In this document: piece after piece, positions 39,008 through 50,875 of the stretch | How positions within the stretch are numbered: position 1 is the stretch's first letter | How the letters are laid out: each line of letters begins with the position of its first letter | From: Phaseolus vulgaris | Taxonomy: Eukaryota; Streptophyta; Magnoliopsida; Fabales; Fabaceae | Length of the DNA: 64,000 nucleotides | Direction of reading: 5' to 3' | NCBI RefSeq assembly: GCF_000499845.2 | Contig: NC_023756.2 | Location: 3,249,332-3,313,331 of the forward strand | Program-made: the position numbers and the translations under genes | The notes under the pieces: model-generated | Told to the model about the DNA's origin: nothing | What the model saw: the letters and a program-made list of their open reading frames with translations, nothing else | Database searches by the model: none

Positions 39008-39270
39008 TACTAAAAAAAATTACAAAATAGAAACTAATTTTAGATAAAAATAATAATAATTAGTTACTATATTGACTAAATTAGATAATATTTTAGAGTC
39101 TAAAAAAATTATTGGTATCTAAACTAGTTTATTAAAATTATTAATAAATAATTTTTAAATTAATATCTAATAATTTTTTTAGTCTGTACAATGTTATCTA
39201 ATTTACTTAATATAGTGATTAATTATTATTTTTTCTAAATTTAATTTTTTTCAATGATTTTTTTGTTATA
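39008..39270. mobile_element. Decayed CACTA-ended MITE copy
   Basis: Left arm ACAAAATAGAAACTAATTTTAG and right arm ending AATGATTTTTTTGTTATAA are inverse complements with many differences. The middle shows GTATCTAAACTAG / AATATCTAATAA foldback sequence, the same family as at 46526-46928. Terminal bases are mutated. Confidence 0.6.
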
Positions 39271-40530
39271 ATCATATATTATCATTCAATGCATGTTAAG
39301 TAAAATATTTGAAAGGACATCTCCTCCTATTAATTAATTTTCTTTCGTATCTTTATATGTTAGTATAATTTGTCTTATTTTAATTTAGAAAGAGTTAAGA
39401 TGAAAAGTTACCACAACTTACACCTTTAAAATATAATAAAGAAAAAAACACGAGTATAATTAATTTTTATATTAAAATTTGCTAATATTTATGTAAAATA
39501 ACACTTGATTTTAATAGGTATGATATGTTTTAATTAAAATATATTATAATTATTTAAAAAAATAGTAAATACTTAAAATAGACAGATTGTCACAGCTTAC
39601 ATTTTTAAGTCCTGAATTAAAAGAAGTTACATCCCATTAACTCATAAAACTTAAGTATTATTATAATTGTAATTTACCAGATGAAATTTAATTTAATTAT
39701 TATTTTGTTTATTTGATTAAGTTTAGAGAGAATGTTTTAGATAGTAAATTGTGAAAAGTTATATCTTTACACCTTAAAATTAAAAGGAATCTAACATCCA
39801 AATTTATTTATTTATTATATATGTCATGATAGTGTATTTTTTATTTGATTATACTATATTTATCATTATTTTATCATTTTTACAGAAAATTTAGAAAATT
39901 ATTAAAAAATTCATATAATTAAATTTACTATATATATAATTGGACAATATTAAAACTTAAATTAGTATTAATTTTGTATTGGACTCTATTATAGAAGGAC
40001 ATTTTTTTTAATTTTAATATATAACTCCACCCTTTCAGATATAACTTACTAATGGATTTTTTTACAAACTTATACAATTAATTATTATTGATAAAAAAAA
40101 TGTAGGTTGCCCTAAAAAAGCACTAAGAAACAAAGAATAATATTGAAGAGAGACAAGTTGCAACACTATTAAAGGCTGAAGTGTGTTGTGTCACACCAAA
40201 TGACTTGAAATATACCCAATTCTGAACTCTAATTACTACCAATGTTTTTCTTCTTCCACATGCCAATTCTTTTTTTCTGATAAAAACAAATAATGTATTA
40301 TATTCGAATATAATGTGTGTTTCTTTTTAATAGCTTTTTTACTGAAAACAATCATAAGAATACGTATTATCTATATTTACAGTTTTTTATATGGACTAGA
40401 ATATCTCATACACTATCATTGATAATATTTTTTATCGATTTAAAAAAATATATGTTTTTTTTGCTACTTCACTACTTTATCTCACTAGGTTAGTTTAATT
40501 CATCGTCTTTATTTAGAAAATAGTATTTAA
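39271..40530. other. AT-rich spacer
   Basis: No gene, RNA or element ends were recognised. Confidence 0.45.
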
Positions 40531-40636
40531 ATGAGTATGGATATATAGTGAAACAAATAAAAAAATAATTAATCGTCTATTCAATGAGTATGGATTTATA
40601 GTGAAACAAATAAAAAAATAATTAATCGTGTATTCA
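40531..40636 (+). repeat. 53-bp tandem duplication
   Basis: Two nearly identical copies in direct succession (GAGTATGGAT at 40533 and 40586), differing at only a few bases. A recent tandem duplication. Confidence 0.93.
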
Positions 40637-40734
40637 ATTATCTTATGGAACAAGATATTAATAATAAACATCAACTCTGTTGGCGTAATACCTAAAAGTT
40701 ATATTCCTACTCGTGAAACATGTATCACTATTAA

Positions 40735-40890
40735 AAAAAAAATTCAATATAAATTAATTTTAGAAATAAAAAATAATTAATTTTTATTATTTATAAATAG
40801 TTTATAAAATTGTAGTTAATACTAGGTAGTTAATTAGATATTGATTTATAAAATATTTATCAATAATAGAAACCAATTTAGATATCAACA
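40735..40890. mobile_element. Truncated MITE fragment
   Basis: The segment matches the left arm and centre of the CACTA-ended MITE family (TAATTTTAGAAATAAAAAAT, TAGTTAATTAGATATTG, AATAGAAACCAATTTAGATA) and stops abruptly where the telomere-like repeat begins at 40891. Confidence 0.55.
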
Positions 40891-40975
40891 GTTTAGAGTT
40901 TAGGGTTTATGGTTTATGGGTTTAGAGTTTAGGGTTTATGGTTTATGGGTTTAGGGTTTAGGGTTTGTGGTTTGT
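40891..40975 (+). repeat. Interstitial telomere-like repeat
   Basis: Two perfect 29-bp units, each made of TTTAGAG, TTTAGGG, TTTATGG and TTTATGGG (40892-40920, 40921-40949), are followed by TTTAGGGTTTAGGGTTTGTGG. This is the plant telomere motif TTTAGGG and its variants, joined directly to a truncated MITE. Confidence 0.85.
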
Positions 40976-41937
40976 CTAATTAGTAAGTTGTCATTGTACT
41001 TGTTTAAATTGACGACTTCTAATAAATACAACTTGAAAATGTTAGGTCTAATAATAATAAGTTTTGAATTATTTTATGTAAGATTGTATCAAATGAGTTG
41101 ACTTGTGTAACACTTCAATTTTTTTTGTGTAACATTTTAATTTTATTGATATGTTTAATATAAAAACATACTATGTATATAAATATAATATATTATGACA
41201 TTGAAAACATATAGATAAATATAAATGTCATATTCTCATTGGATAATTCTACTATTATCACCTATAATATTATTTATTTCTATATCACCTATAAATATAA
41301 TAGCTAATATGTACATCTATATAATTGAAATAGGACTTCTTACTAATTGATTTTTTATGTGTTAATTAGCTGAGTTAGATTTTGGAGGAACTTTTCAAAT
41401 GATATTGGTTTTAGCACACAAGAGTATATAGTTCTCTTGAGTCTTTTAGTTAGGTTAAATGTCCTCTTTAGTGAACATTTTTTTATAATAAGGTTGGAAC
41501 ATCTCTAAAGTGTTATATATTTATTTATTTATTATTTATCAATCAAAAACAATAATATATATATATAAAGGATGAACTAATTTAAATTTAATTCTTAAAC
41601 GTATGATACATATATCACACGTAAGTATACATATCATAGCTCAAATAACATGACCATCGATTCACAAGAGAATTTGCACTATAATGGTACATGTCACCAA
41701 AAGTCATAATATCCCCAATTTACAATATATACTGAAACATTGTCACAAGATGTCAAAATCCTTAGTCACATATCCAATACACAATGAAATTATTACATAA
41801 TGCCTTTTAGAAGAGTCACAACCTTATTAAACAAGTCCCACGAGAGATTAACATTTATCACTTGATTACAATAGTTTATGCACCTACTCCAAACTTCATG
41901 CATATATTTTTTTTCCAGATTATCACCACTTAATATC
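40976..41937. other. AT-rich spacer
   Basis: Nothing recognised before the poly-T edge of the LINE. Confidence 0.45.
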
Positions 41938-41975
41938 TTTTTTTTTTTATCAACAATGAATAAATAAAATTAAAA

Positions 41976-41996
41976 GGGATACTTCAGGGGTATCCC
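41976..41996 (-). other. LINE 3'-end stem-loop, copy 1
   Basis: In RNA sense: GGGATAC, loop CCCTGAA, GTATCCC, a perfect 7-bp stem about 27 bases before the A tail. See the same structure at 52676 and 63793. Confidence 0.8.
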
Positions 41997-42129
41997 AACC
42001 CATATACAGAACCAGAAGTGGACTTCCTATATCATCCACTAAAGAAACTCTCCTTTATGGTTGGAGCAGAACAACCATAAAGTGAGAAAAACATACCCCA
42101 AAATATAACCAACAAGTTGCCTCAAAGCA

Positions 42130-42559
42130 ACATTCATCTTTACCGACACCCCCAGAACCAAGGCCGCCTACATTCACCTTGCCACACGACAAATTACCCG
42201 TGCAGGGAATAACTCGCCATGTAACTTACTCTGGTGAGCACTAAGTGCCGCGAGGAGCACAATCTTTGCAAAATCGCCTGCCACCAATGCTACTCGCCAT
42301 GTATGCTCTGACCTAAGGAAACCCCGCTCTCGACGAGGATCCACTAGTGGAAATCCCCTCGTCGACGGGCGAGTTGTTCCCTTCATCTCATTGCTCGTGA
42401 TGAGGTTTAACATACATCTTTATCGAACCAACACATCTGGACTTACTCACCTAAAGCTCCAACAGCTTCAAATAAGCTTTCTGGAGAACCCGGCGATGTG
42501 TCTTCCTCGGCGATTTCCAGTTATCTGATCTTCTGTTCTTCAGATACGGCGATGATGCA
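42130..42559 (-). other. GC-rich segment in the 3' region of the LINE
   Basis: The base composition is much richer in G+C and CpG than the rest of the window. A 79-codon frame (42174-42413, minus) reads through it with no recognised motif. It is either LINE 3' UTR or a sequence carried along by the element. Confidence 0.4.
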
Positions 42560-43076
42560 CAACTTCAGCGACCACCTACTACGCTTGCATGGAGATCGCC
42601 GCTTCATCGGCCGACGATCATGTTGACCTTTGCATAATTTCGGCGACCTCCGATTAAACACATATGGAGAACACCGCTACACCGACCGACGATCATGTTG
42701 ACCTTTGCATAACTTCGACGACCACCGACTACACACGCATGGAGAACGCCTCTTCCTCGACCGGCGATCATGTTGGCATTTGCATAACTTCGGCGACCAC
42801 CGACTACGCACACACGGAGATCGCCGCTTCATCGACCACCGATTACACACATATGGATAACGCCGCTTCATCGACCAGCGATCATGTTGACAGGGATCAC
42901 CGCTTCAACGATCGACGATCACGTTGACCTTTGCATATCTTCGACGACCACCGACTGCAATGGAGAACGCCGCTTCCTCGACCGACGATCATGTTGGTAT
43001 TTGCATAACTTCGGCGACCACCGACTACTCACGCATGGAGATCGCCGCTTCATCGACCGGCGATCATGTTGACCTT
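42560..43076 (-). repeat. 75-bp minisatellite in the LINE 3' region
   Basis: The word GATCATGTTG or a one-base variant recurs at 42616, 42691, 42766, 42880, 42917, 42987 and 43062. Spacings are mostly 75 bp (70-75), with one unit lacking an internal piece and one shortened. Each unit contains GGAGAACGCCGCTTC, the GATCATGTTGACC word, TTTGCATAACTTCG and CGACCACCGACTAC. As 75 is a multiple of three, several frames stay open across it on both strands, giving 25-residue peptide repeats. These are a consequence of the period and not evidence of coding. Confidence 0.9.
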
Positions 43077-43235
43077 CCAACCCAAATTTGAACATCCAAT
43101 CTTCACATTTAGGCACTTGCATAATCTCAGCCCCTGTCAGCGCCACACAAAGGAATTCTCCACCTATCCCTCTGCTCTGCTTTGCCAGTCTTATTACTGC
43201 ACATCAGAATTTCCTCTGTCATTTGTTCCAGCTTA

Positions 43236-46055
43236 TTACAACCTCTCAATACAGATGCCTGGATTCAAAGTCCAGTCTGCAAAAGAGTAATTAAAAGATT
43301 TAGTCCTATGTTTAAGCCAAGACCACGATTTAAGTTGAGTCATCTGCAGTATCTCTTCTACATCCACAACTCCCTGTTTGAACATAATTGTGTTCCTTTG
43401 GTCCCATATACACCTCACAACAGCTGCCCAAATACCTTTCCAAACTTGATTCTGCTTAACACTTGCCTGACTACATTGAAAACTTTCAAAATGGTTCTTA
43501 ATCTCATTATGTTGCACTAACGTAATTCCCAACCACCTTTGGCATATAGACCATACACGTTGTGCATATACGCATTCTATGAATAAATGCTTAGAGGATT
43601 CCTCCTCACTCCGACACAGTCCGCATTCAGTAGAAGTGACCTGCACTCCTCTTCTATATAGGCCTTCCCTTGTTGGAATTCTATCCAAAAGAACTCTCTA
43701 AGCTGTTGTCAGCACGCTTGGAAAAGCAAAAGCTTTCCAAAGAATATCAAAAACCTCCTGCTGTGTCCCATTCGCTTTCCTTGCTAGACATTTGTATGCT
43801 GAGTTTACTGAATATTTCTCTAGTTCCTCCTCCCCCCACACTTGGACGTCAGATATGTATCTCTTCACAGATGCCCTTGTAATACATTGGTGGAGACTTA
43901 TCACCAATTCTGATTCCCACTCAAATCTATTCCTCCGCCACTGTAACCTCCACTGCCACTCGGAACCCTCCCACCCACCAACTTCTTCCACCTTTTGCTC
44001 CTGGTTAGCCGATAGAGAAAATAACCTCTGGAAGGATGTTTTTAGACTTGCATTACCAACCCACACATCCTCCTAGAATCTTACCTTGTCTCCTCTCCCT
44101 AGTTTCCACTTTAACTCTTTTTGGAACCACCCGTCTCCTTCCCCCTCTTTACAGACCTTTCCTATGTCCCTCCACCACCAGGACTGGTACTTCACAGGAA
44201 TACTTGTATAACTTGAACCCTCTTGCTGGAGACCATATTTTGACAAAAGCACCTCCTTCCACTTCCCCTTCTCTTGCGAGATAAGTCTCCATCTCCATTT
44301 CGCTAACATGGCACAGTTTAGTTTTCTGATGTCTTTGATTCTCAGTCCTCCCTCTTCTTTTGTTTTGCATACATCTTCCCAGCTTACCCATGAGATCGGT
44401 CTATTCTCCTTACCCCACCCCCATAGGAATCTTCTTTGAATGTTGATAATGCTTTTGTAAACCGATTCCGGGGCTTTGAAAACAGATAGGTAGAAGAGGG
44501 GTACTGTTGTGAGCACAGATTTAATTACACAACTCCTACCTGCCAAAGATAGAAACCTCCCCTTCCATACACTCAGTCTTGCTTTCATTTTGGTCAGAAC
44601 AGGTTCCCAGAATGCTTTTTTCCTTGGGTTCCCTCCTACTTCTAATCCCAAGTATTTAAACGGATATCTCTGCAAGCCACAGTTTAAAATCGTCGAGTAG
44701 CAACTAAGAGAAGTATTCTCAACATTTATACCAACTAGTCTTGACTTGTGGAAGTTGATTTTTAACCCAGATGCTATCTCAAAGCCCCTTAGAATAGCCT
44801 TCATGCTCACCACATTATTCCAAGACTCCTCACAGAAGAAAAGCGTGTCATCTGCATATTGCAAGAACCTCACATCTACCTTCTTACTTCCAATTTTCAA
44901 ACCCGACAAAATGTTGATTTTTGACGCCTGCCTGACTAGTCCAGTAAGGCCTTCTGCCACCACTGTAAAAAGAAACAGTGCAAGGGGATCACCCTGTCTC
45001 AACCCTCTTGTCGGTCTGAATTCTTCTGTTGGGCTCCCATTCACTAGCACTGATACTGTGGCTGACTTCATACATCCTCTAATCCAATTGATCCATGTGC
45101 AATGAAAACCCATCCTACCAAGCATATCATACATGTACTCCCACCTAACTGAATCGTAGGCTTTTTCAAAATCTACTTTAAGGCATAAGCCACTTTTCCC
45201 CTTCCTCCTAAGATCCTCAATTACCTCATTTGCCAGCAGAACACTATCTATGAGTCCCCTATCCTTTATAAATGTTGATTGGCTCTCATCTATAATTGAC
45301 GGTAGCACTTTCTTTAACCTTCCTGCTAGCACTTTAGCAATGACTTTGTATAATGCACCCACTAAAGAGATGGGTCTGAATTGATCAAGCTTACTCAGAT
45401 CCTTTACTTTGGGCACAAGTGCAATGAAGGAGGCATTGCACCCCTTGGGAATGTGGCCTGTTTTATGAAAGGCTTCTATAGCTGCTATAAAGTCTACCTT
45501 AAGGTGTTTCCAGTTCTTTTTGATAAAATTGAAGTTAAATCCATCTGGGCCTGGACTTTTTGAGCCTTCACACTGCCATACTGCCTCCTTGACTTCTTCC
45601 TCAGAAAAAACCTCTATCATACGTAGACTTTCTTCCGTGGTTAGGGTTTTAAATTCCACCCCATCAAGTCTAACCCCAAAGTCCTTTGTAGCTTTGAACC
45701 TGGTTTCAAACAAAATCTTCGCTTCCCTCCTTACTGTACTAGGCTCCTCACACCATAGACCCCCAACCTCAACCCCTTTCACTTCATTCCTTAGCCTTCT
45801 CCACCTTAGAGATGAGTGGAAAAACCTTGAGCATGAGTCGCCATGTTTGAACCAATTAGTTCTAGCCTTTTGACGGGTGAGTGATTCTATCTTTCTATCA
45901 GTCTCCCAAAGTCTCCTAGCTAGATCGGATCTGGCCTGCCTCTCACTTTCATCAACATGACCTCTATTCTCCTGGCAATCGTAGATCTCTATTTCCTGCA
46001 GAATAGAACTCTTGATAGAGTTTAAATTCCCAAAAACCTCCTTATTCCAAAAATC
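43236..46055 (-). pseudogene. LINE ORF2 remnant: reverse transcriptase and zf-RVT
   Basis: One continuous frame runs from 46055 to the natural stop at 43236 with no frameshift. It is interrupted only by TAG at 44073-44075 and TAG at 43698-43700, both at positions where relatives have Trp. Counting from 45782, the RT shows SPGPDG (76-81), QFRPISL (134-140), KVDFEKAYDSV (202-212), GLRQGDP (260-266) and the catalytic YADD (309-312, near 44850). The C-terminal zinc-knuckle region has CGLCRSEEESSKHLFIEC with the CxxC-H-C spacing. The upstream linker (FKHGDSCSRFFH) is intact. The endonuclease is missing. The element is therefore not autonomous, but decay is slight. Confidence 0.88.
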
Positions 46056-46065
46056 TATGTTATCA

Positions 46066-46525
46066 TATCACCCTTGAAGCATAAATCTCTTTTTTACATA
46101 ACATGTTTGATACAACTATTCGTAAGACTTGATACCATCCCAAATATCCTACACATAACATACCCCCATAAAAGACCACATACCATAAAAATATCACATT
46201 TATATGCATATCTCACCACACATGCAACCACACACGCACATATAAGTCAATCCATCAAGGATTTAACACCCACTAGTGGCCATCCACACAAGACACATAT
46301 CATATGGATGTCATTGTACATATATTTCATTAATCATATATCTCAAAGCATATACAACTAGTCATATCATTTATACATCATTATCATCATCGATATATAA
46401 TTGAACTCATGTATAAAACACACAACATAAAACATCATTCTCTTAGCCACACAACACTTGAGTGAGCTCTTCCTGCGAATAGGTTATTCTCGTTTGAGTG
46501 ATATTATATTGCTTGAGTGAGATAT
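46066..46525. other. Spacer with CA-rich sequence
   Basis: It is rich in CACATA/ACACAC words and contains TTGAGTGAGCTC..TTTGAGTGA repeats near 46453-46520. It may be part of an old retrotransposon but has no diagnostic feature. Confidence 0.35.
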
Positions 46526-46928
46526 CACTACAAGAAAATCATCAAATAGAAACCAATTTTTAGAAACCAAAATAATTAGTTGCAATAGTAACTAAATTAG
46601 AGACCATTTTAGAAACTAAAACAAAAATTGGTTTCTAAATTAGTTTCTATTATTTTCTATTATTGTTAAATAGTTTCTAAATTAGTATCTAATTAGCAAC
46701 CAATGTTTTATCTACCAATTATTTAGTTTCTAAATTTAGTCTCTAAAACCTTGATTGCTAATTAGAGACCAATTTAGAAACTATTTAACAATAATAGAAA
46801 ATAATAGAAACTAATTAAGAAACCAATTTTTGTTTTAGTTTCCAAAATGGTCTCTAATTTAGTTACTATTGCAACTAATTATTTTGGTCTCTAAAAATTG
46901 GTTTCTATTTCATCATTTTTTTGTAGTG
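46526..46928. mobile_element. Best-preserved CACTA-ended foldback MITE
   Basis: It begins CACTACAAGAAAATCATC and ends with the inverse (GATG-like run, TTTTTTTGTAGTG). The two halves are complementary almost throughout, for example AAATTAGAGACCATTTTAG on the left and AAAATGGTCTCTAATTT on the right, so the 403-bp element can form one long hairpin. No protein is encoded. The CACTA ends indicate mobilisation by a CACTA-superfamily transposase. Flanking triplets TAT and TAC nearly match a 3-bp target duplication. Confidence 0.88.
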
Positions 46929-47839
46929 TACCTCTAGAGTTTAGAACTCCTTTTTGTCCTTGTTGTAAAATTAATAGCAAAAAGAAAGATGGTGCAAAAT
47001 GTTGTAGAAAATCTGCATATTTTTTGGCCACCTTTAGGTCCACTTTTCAATCTCCTCGGACGTGAACTCACTTGAAGTTGGATCTTCTCCGCAAGTCACA
47101 AATCGCTCCAAGGATGACGTGTAGTATCACACTCCCCTCGACTACTTTCAAATCTAGTCCACAAGGAATGTACTCCTCCATTTTCAGTCACATTGCACAT
47201 CTCATTGCAAACTTGCTTTCTTTTCTCCTTTTCATACGTAACCTTGGGGTTTTCCTCTACCTACAAATAGGTGTCTCTACTCTTCTTCAAAACACACATT
47301 CACTTGTTTTTCTTTCTACTTCTACTTCTCTAATCCTGGATTTTTGGATCTTATGAGTTTGCTTGCTAGTTTTGAGTTCATCAATGTTATTCGAGAAGTT
47401 CCTATTATATCTTGAGGGTCTTGTGCAACACATAACGTATAAGTCCTTAAGAACAATGATCATCCACTCCTAAGAAAACCGAATTTGTTTGTGTTCTTAG
47501 CCTTATTTTGTTACAATCTTAAGGACTTATGGACACTGACAACAACTCTACTCTAGAGAAGCCAAATAGTATTCCCACAACTCAAACAAGCTTTACAAAA
47601 CCATTTCCAGATATTTCGAAAATTGAAATTTTCATAAGTCAAAATTTTCATTATTCATAAAAAAATTTATTATTAAAAAAAAATAAAAAAATAAAAAAAA
47701 TTCATGGAGAACAAACCAAAACCTATAGTAAATAAAAAAAATCTAAATTTTGATAGCCCAAACCAAATTTTAAAGGATTCTTGACTAATAAGAGGACAAA
47801 GTTTCAAACCAATGAGAACCTTTCCTATAATCAATCACT
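46929..47839. other. Spacer, possibly old retrotransposon sequence
   Basis: The stretch 47040-47350 is less AT-rich and holds a 94-codon frame with no recognised motif. No terminal repeats were found that would define an element. Confidence 0.35.
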
Positions 47840-48957
47840 AAATTACATAAAACACATGTTTTCTTTTATCCATGGGAAAAATAAAAAATAAAAAATAAAA
47901 ATATTATAAATGGTTGAATAATAGTTCTTCCTACCTCCTAAAGTCCACTTAAATAATCACGAACACACTTAAAAGCTTTAAATCATTATAATCAAACATA
48001 AATTATAGGTTTGAATATTGTTTTGTAGTTAAAGAAATTTAAACAAAAATTACTAGAAAATCATTAAATAGAAACCAATTTTAGAAACTAAAAATAATTA
48101 ATTGTTATAACCAATACTAAATTACTTAAAACACATGTTTTCTTTTATACATGTAAAAAATTAAAAATTAAAAAATAAAAATGTTATAAATGGTAGAATA
48201 ATAATTCTTCCTACCTCTTAAAGTCCACTTAAATACTCATGAACACTTAAAAGCATACTCACGAACACTTAAAAGCTTTGAATAATTATCAATCAAACAT
48301 AAATATAGGTTTGAATATAGTTTTGTAGTTAAAAAAAATTAAAGAAAAATTACTAGAAAATCATTAAATAAAAATCAATTTTAGAAGCTAAAAATAATTA
48401 GTTAGTTATAATAAATTAAAATTTTTTTTTTCTTTTATACATTTGAAAACTTAAAAATTAAAAATAAAAATGTTATAAATGGTTGAATAACAATTCTTCC
48501 TATTTCTTAAAGTCCACTTAAATACTCATGAATACTTAAAAGCTTTAAATCATTATCAATCAAACATAAATTATAGGTTTGAATATAGTTTTGCAGTTAA
48601 AAATAAATTAAAGAAGAATTAATAAAAATCATTAAATAGAAATCAATTTTAGAAACTATAAATAATTAGTTGTTATAATAAATTACTTAAAACACATGTT
48701 TTCTTTTATACATGTGAAAAAAATTTAAATTTAAAATATTATAAATGGTTGAATAATAATTCTTCCTACCTCTTCAAGTCCACTTAAATACTCATGAACA
48801 CTTAAAAGCTTTAAATCATTATTATCGATTTTTTTTTCGGACTGGGCTATATTATCCCAAAAAAAAAAAATCGATAGAAACTCAGAAAATAAAAAACAAT
48901 CAACCATAAATTATAGGTTTAAATATATTTTTGTAGTTAAAAAAATTTTTACAAAAA
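47840..48957 (+). repeat. Tandem array of about four ~275-bp units carrying a MITE end
   Basis: The words ACACATGTTTTC/TCTTTTATAC begin units near 47852, 48131, 48431 (shortened) and 48692, and each unit repeats TTCTTCCTACCTC, AAAGTCCACTTAAATA, CACTTAAAAGCTTT and TATAGGTTTGAATAT. Units 1-3 end with the first ~60 bp of the MITE family (ACTAGAAAATCATTAAATAG, AATTTTAGAAACTAAAA, AATTAGTTGTTATA). The last unit runs straight into a full MITE. Unit 4 carries a 52-bp insertion at 48824-48875 flanked by inverted ATCGATTTTTTTTT. Confidence 0.85.
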
Positions 48958-49304
48958 TTACTTAAAAATTATTAAATAGAAATTAATTTTAGAAAATAAA
49001 ATTAATTAGTTTTTATATTGACTAAATTATATACTATATTAGACACTAAAAAAATATTGATATTTAAATTAATTTCTATTATTGATAAATATTTTTTTTA
49101 AATTAGTATCTAATTAGCTACTAATTATTTAGATTCTAAAGTTGGTAGCTAAACTTTGTTAGCTAATTAGATACCAATTTAGAAATTATTTATCAACAAT
49201 AAAAACTAATTTAAAGATCAATAATTTTTTAATCTATAAAATAATATCTAATTTAGTTAATATAACAATTAATTAGTTTCTAATTAATGATTTTTCTGTA
49301 TTAG
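48958..49304. mobile_element. CACTA-ended MITE copy at the end of the tandem array
   Basis: Left arm TACTTAAAAATTATTAAATA and right arm CTAATTAATGATTTTTCTGTA flank the family's central palindrome (GTATCTAATTAGCTAC / GTAGCTAAACTTTG). Terminal CACTA is mutated at both ends. Confidence 0.65.
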
Positions 49305-50875
49305 AGTATTCATTAGTCCAAATTTGAATATTGCAAATAATTTTACTCATTTGTAATCTTAATTAAGTCTAACCCTTAACATTTCTTTTACCTAGTCATT
49401 ATGTTGAATAAGTAAGGGTGTCACCTCTTGAATTGATGATATTCTTAAGTATCTCTTGGTAGAAGGAAAAAAAAAATAGCTTTGTAATAGTATAAGGTTG
49501 ACAAAAAATAATTTTACATTTAGTTTTTATTTTAAGAAAATAATATTTATATGAAATGTTATTTCTCGAAAATAGTATTTAATCAAAATTTACACCAAAA
49601 CATTCTTGTGGAGAGATGAGTTAAAATACTTCTTTTAAACAAATATCATACACTCTAATTAAATCGTTTAAAAGGGTAACAAATTAAAGATTCACAAGCA
49701 ATTATAAGAGATAAAAAAACTAAAATTAATTTATAGAAACTTTCTTATTCAAATTTTTTAATGCATAAGTTAATTTTATCCTATAAAAAATGGTTACATT
49801 TATTTCTTATTTTTCTCAAGAAGATTGAAAAGCTCATTAAATAGATGTGATAACTAAAATGTATCTCTTTCAAAATGCTACATATAAAATATTGTTTTCA
49901 TCATATTCATGTACCCTATTCACCCCACATACAATTTATTTCTTCCTTTTTTTGTAGGGCAACATAACTTTGCTTCATTCAACTTGAAAGGAAAAGCCAC
50001 CCTTAAAATTTATGAGTTGCAATATTTTAGCTCATTGGTAGATTCACTTAATGAATAATGGTATTATATTAATTTTTTATACTCTAAATTTTGACATTGA
50101 ACCCCAATTAATTATTGATAAGGATTGAAATATCTCTAAGCAAAGAAAATTCAACTTCCTTGAACTAGAGAGACTTCTAACTAACCATATACAATTTCTC
50201 TATTTTGATAGGCCAAAGTAATATCATACATTCATAATTTGTTGACCTCTTCCTTTATTCACTCTTTCAAATTATGTCTAAGTCATATTTATTGTGCATC
50301 CAAGCTTTCTTGATCAATAATATATTTATAAAATAAGTTGACACATATCCACTGAAATTTAATATATGTTATAAAAAATATTTTATAAATGTCAAAGTTT
50401 ATAGTTTGTACTAACTTAACCATACTTTTATCTTTAAGTTTGATTTTTTTATTCTTCTAAATTGGAAATTACTATTTTTAGTCTCAAAATAAAATAATAA
50501 CGTAAAAATTCACTTTTTAGAATATTTGTCAAAATATTTTTTTAGTTTCTAAAATAAGTCAAATTTTAATTTTAGTTCCTCAAATTAAAAAGTAATTTTT
50601 TAAGTCTTTGAAATTTAAAGTTAGTTTTAGTTTAACATATTTTTTTTTATGAAAAATAATAATTTTAAAATAAATTTAATTAATTTAAAATTACTTTTCA
50701 ATGAATTTGTACAAACCAAAACTAGTTTTAATGATAATCCATTATTACAATAGTCAATCATTGAAATGATTTAATTTTTCTTATCTCTCAAACACTTAGT
50801 TATTCTCGTCTCAATCTTTAAAAAAGTATCGATAGTAAAATATGTTGTTGCCATGGAACATGAATTTTTAACCTT
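49305..50875. other. AT-rich spacer
   Basis: No gene recognised. The region 50440-50640 repeats loose AAATTTTAGTTCCTAAAAT words seen in many plant spacers. Confidence 0.4.

Larger units (their letters stand above)
41938..46065 (-). mobile_element. L1-type LINE retrotransposon, 5'-truncated
   Basis: Non-LTR retrotransposon on the minus strand. The 3' end is an 11-base A tail (T run at 41938-41948) next to ATTGTTGAT, preceded by a stem-loop (41976-41996). The 5' end falls within the linker between endonuclease and RT, so the endonuclease is absent, a normal result of incomplete reverse transcription. The coding part is 43236-46055. Between ORF end and A tail lies a GC-rich stretch with a 75-bp minisatellite. 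The left flank TATCACC (41921) recurs at 46066 and may be a worn target duplication, but I do not regard it as proven. The 5' boundary is approximate. Confidence 0.85.

Noticed and set aside
42604..42927. Open frames with 25-residue repeats on both strands of the minisatellite
   Set aside because: A 75-bp tandem unit keeps any stop-free frame open. There is no start context, homology or frame preference, so these are by-products of the period.
41921..46083. TATCACC at both edges of the large LINE as a target duplication
   Set aside because: Only seven bases match and the sequence diverges right after. In an AT-rich region this can be chance, so it is not counted as proof of the boundary.
47840..48957. 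Regularly spaced repeats resembling a CRISPR array
   Set aside because: The genome is eukaryotic and the units are long, contiguous and divergent, without short identical repeats and unique spacers.
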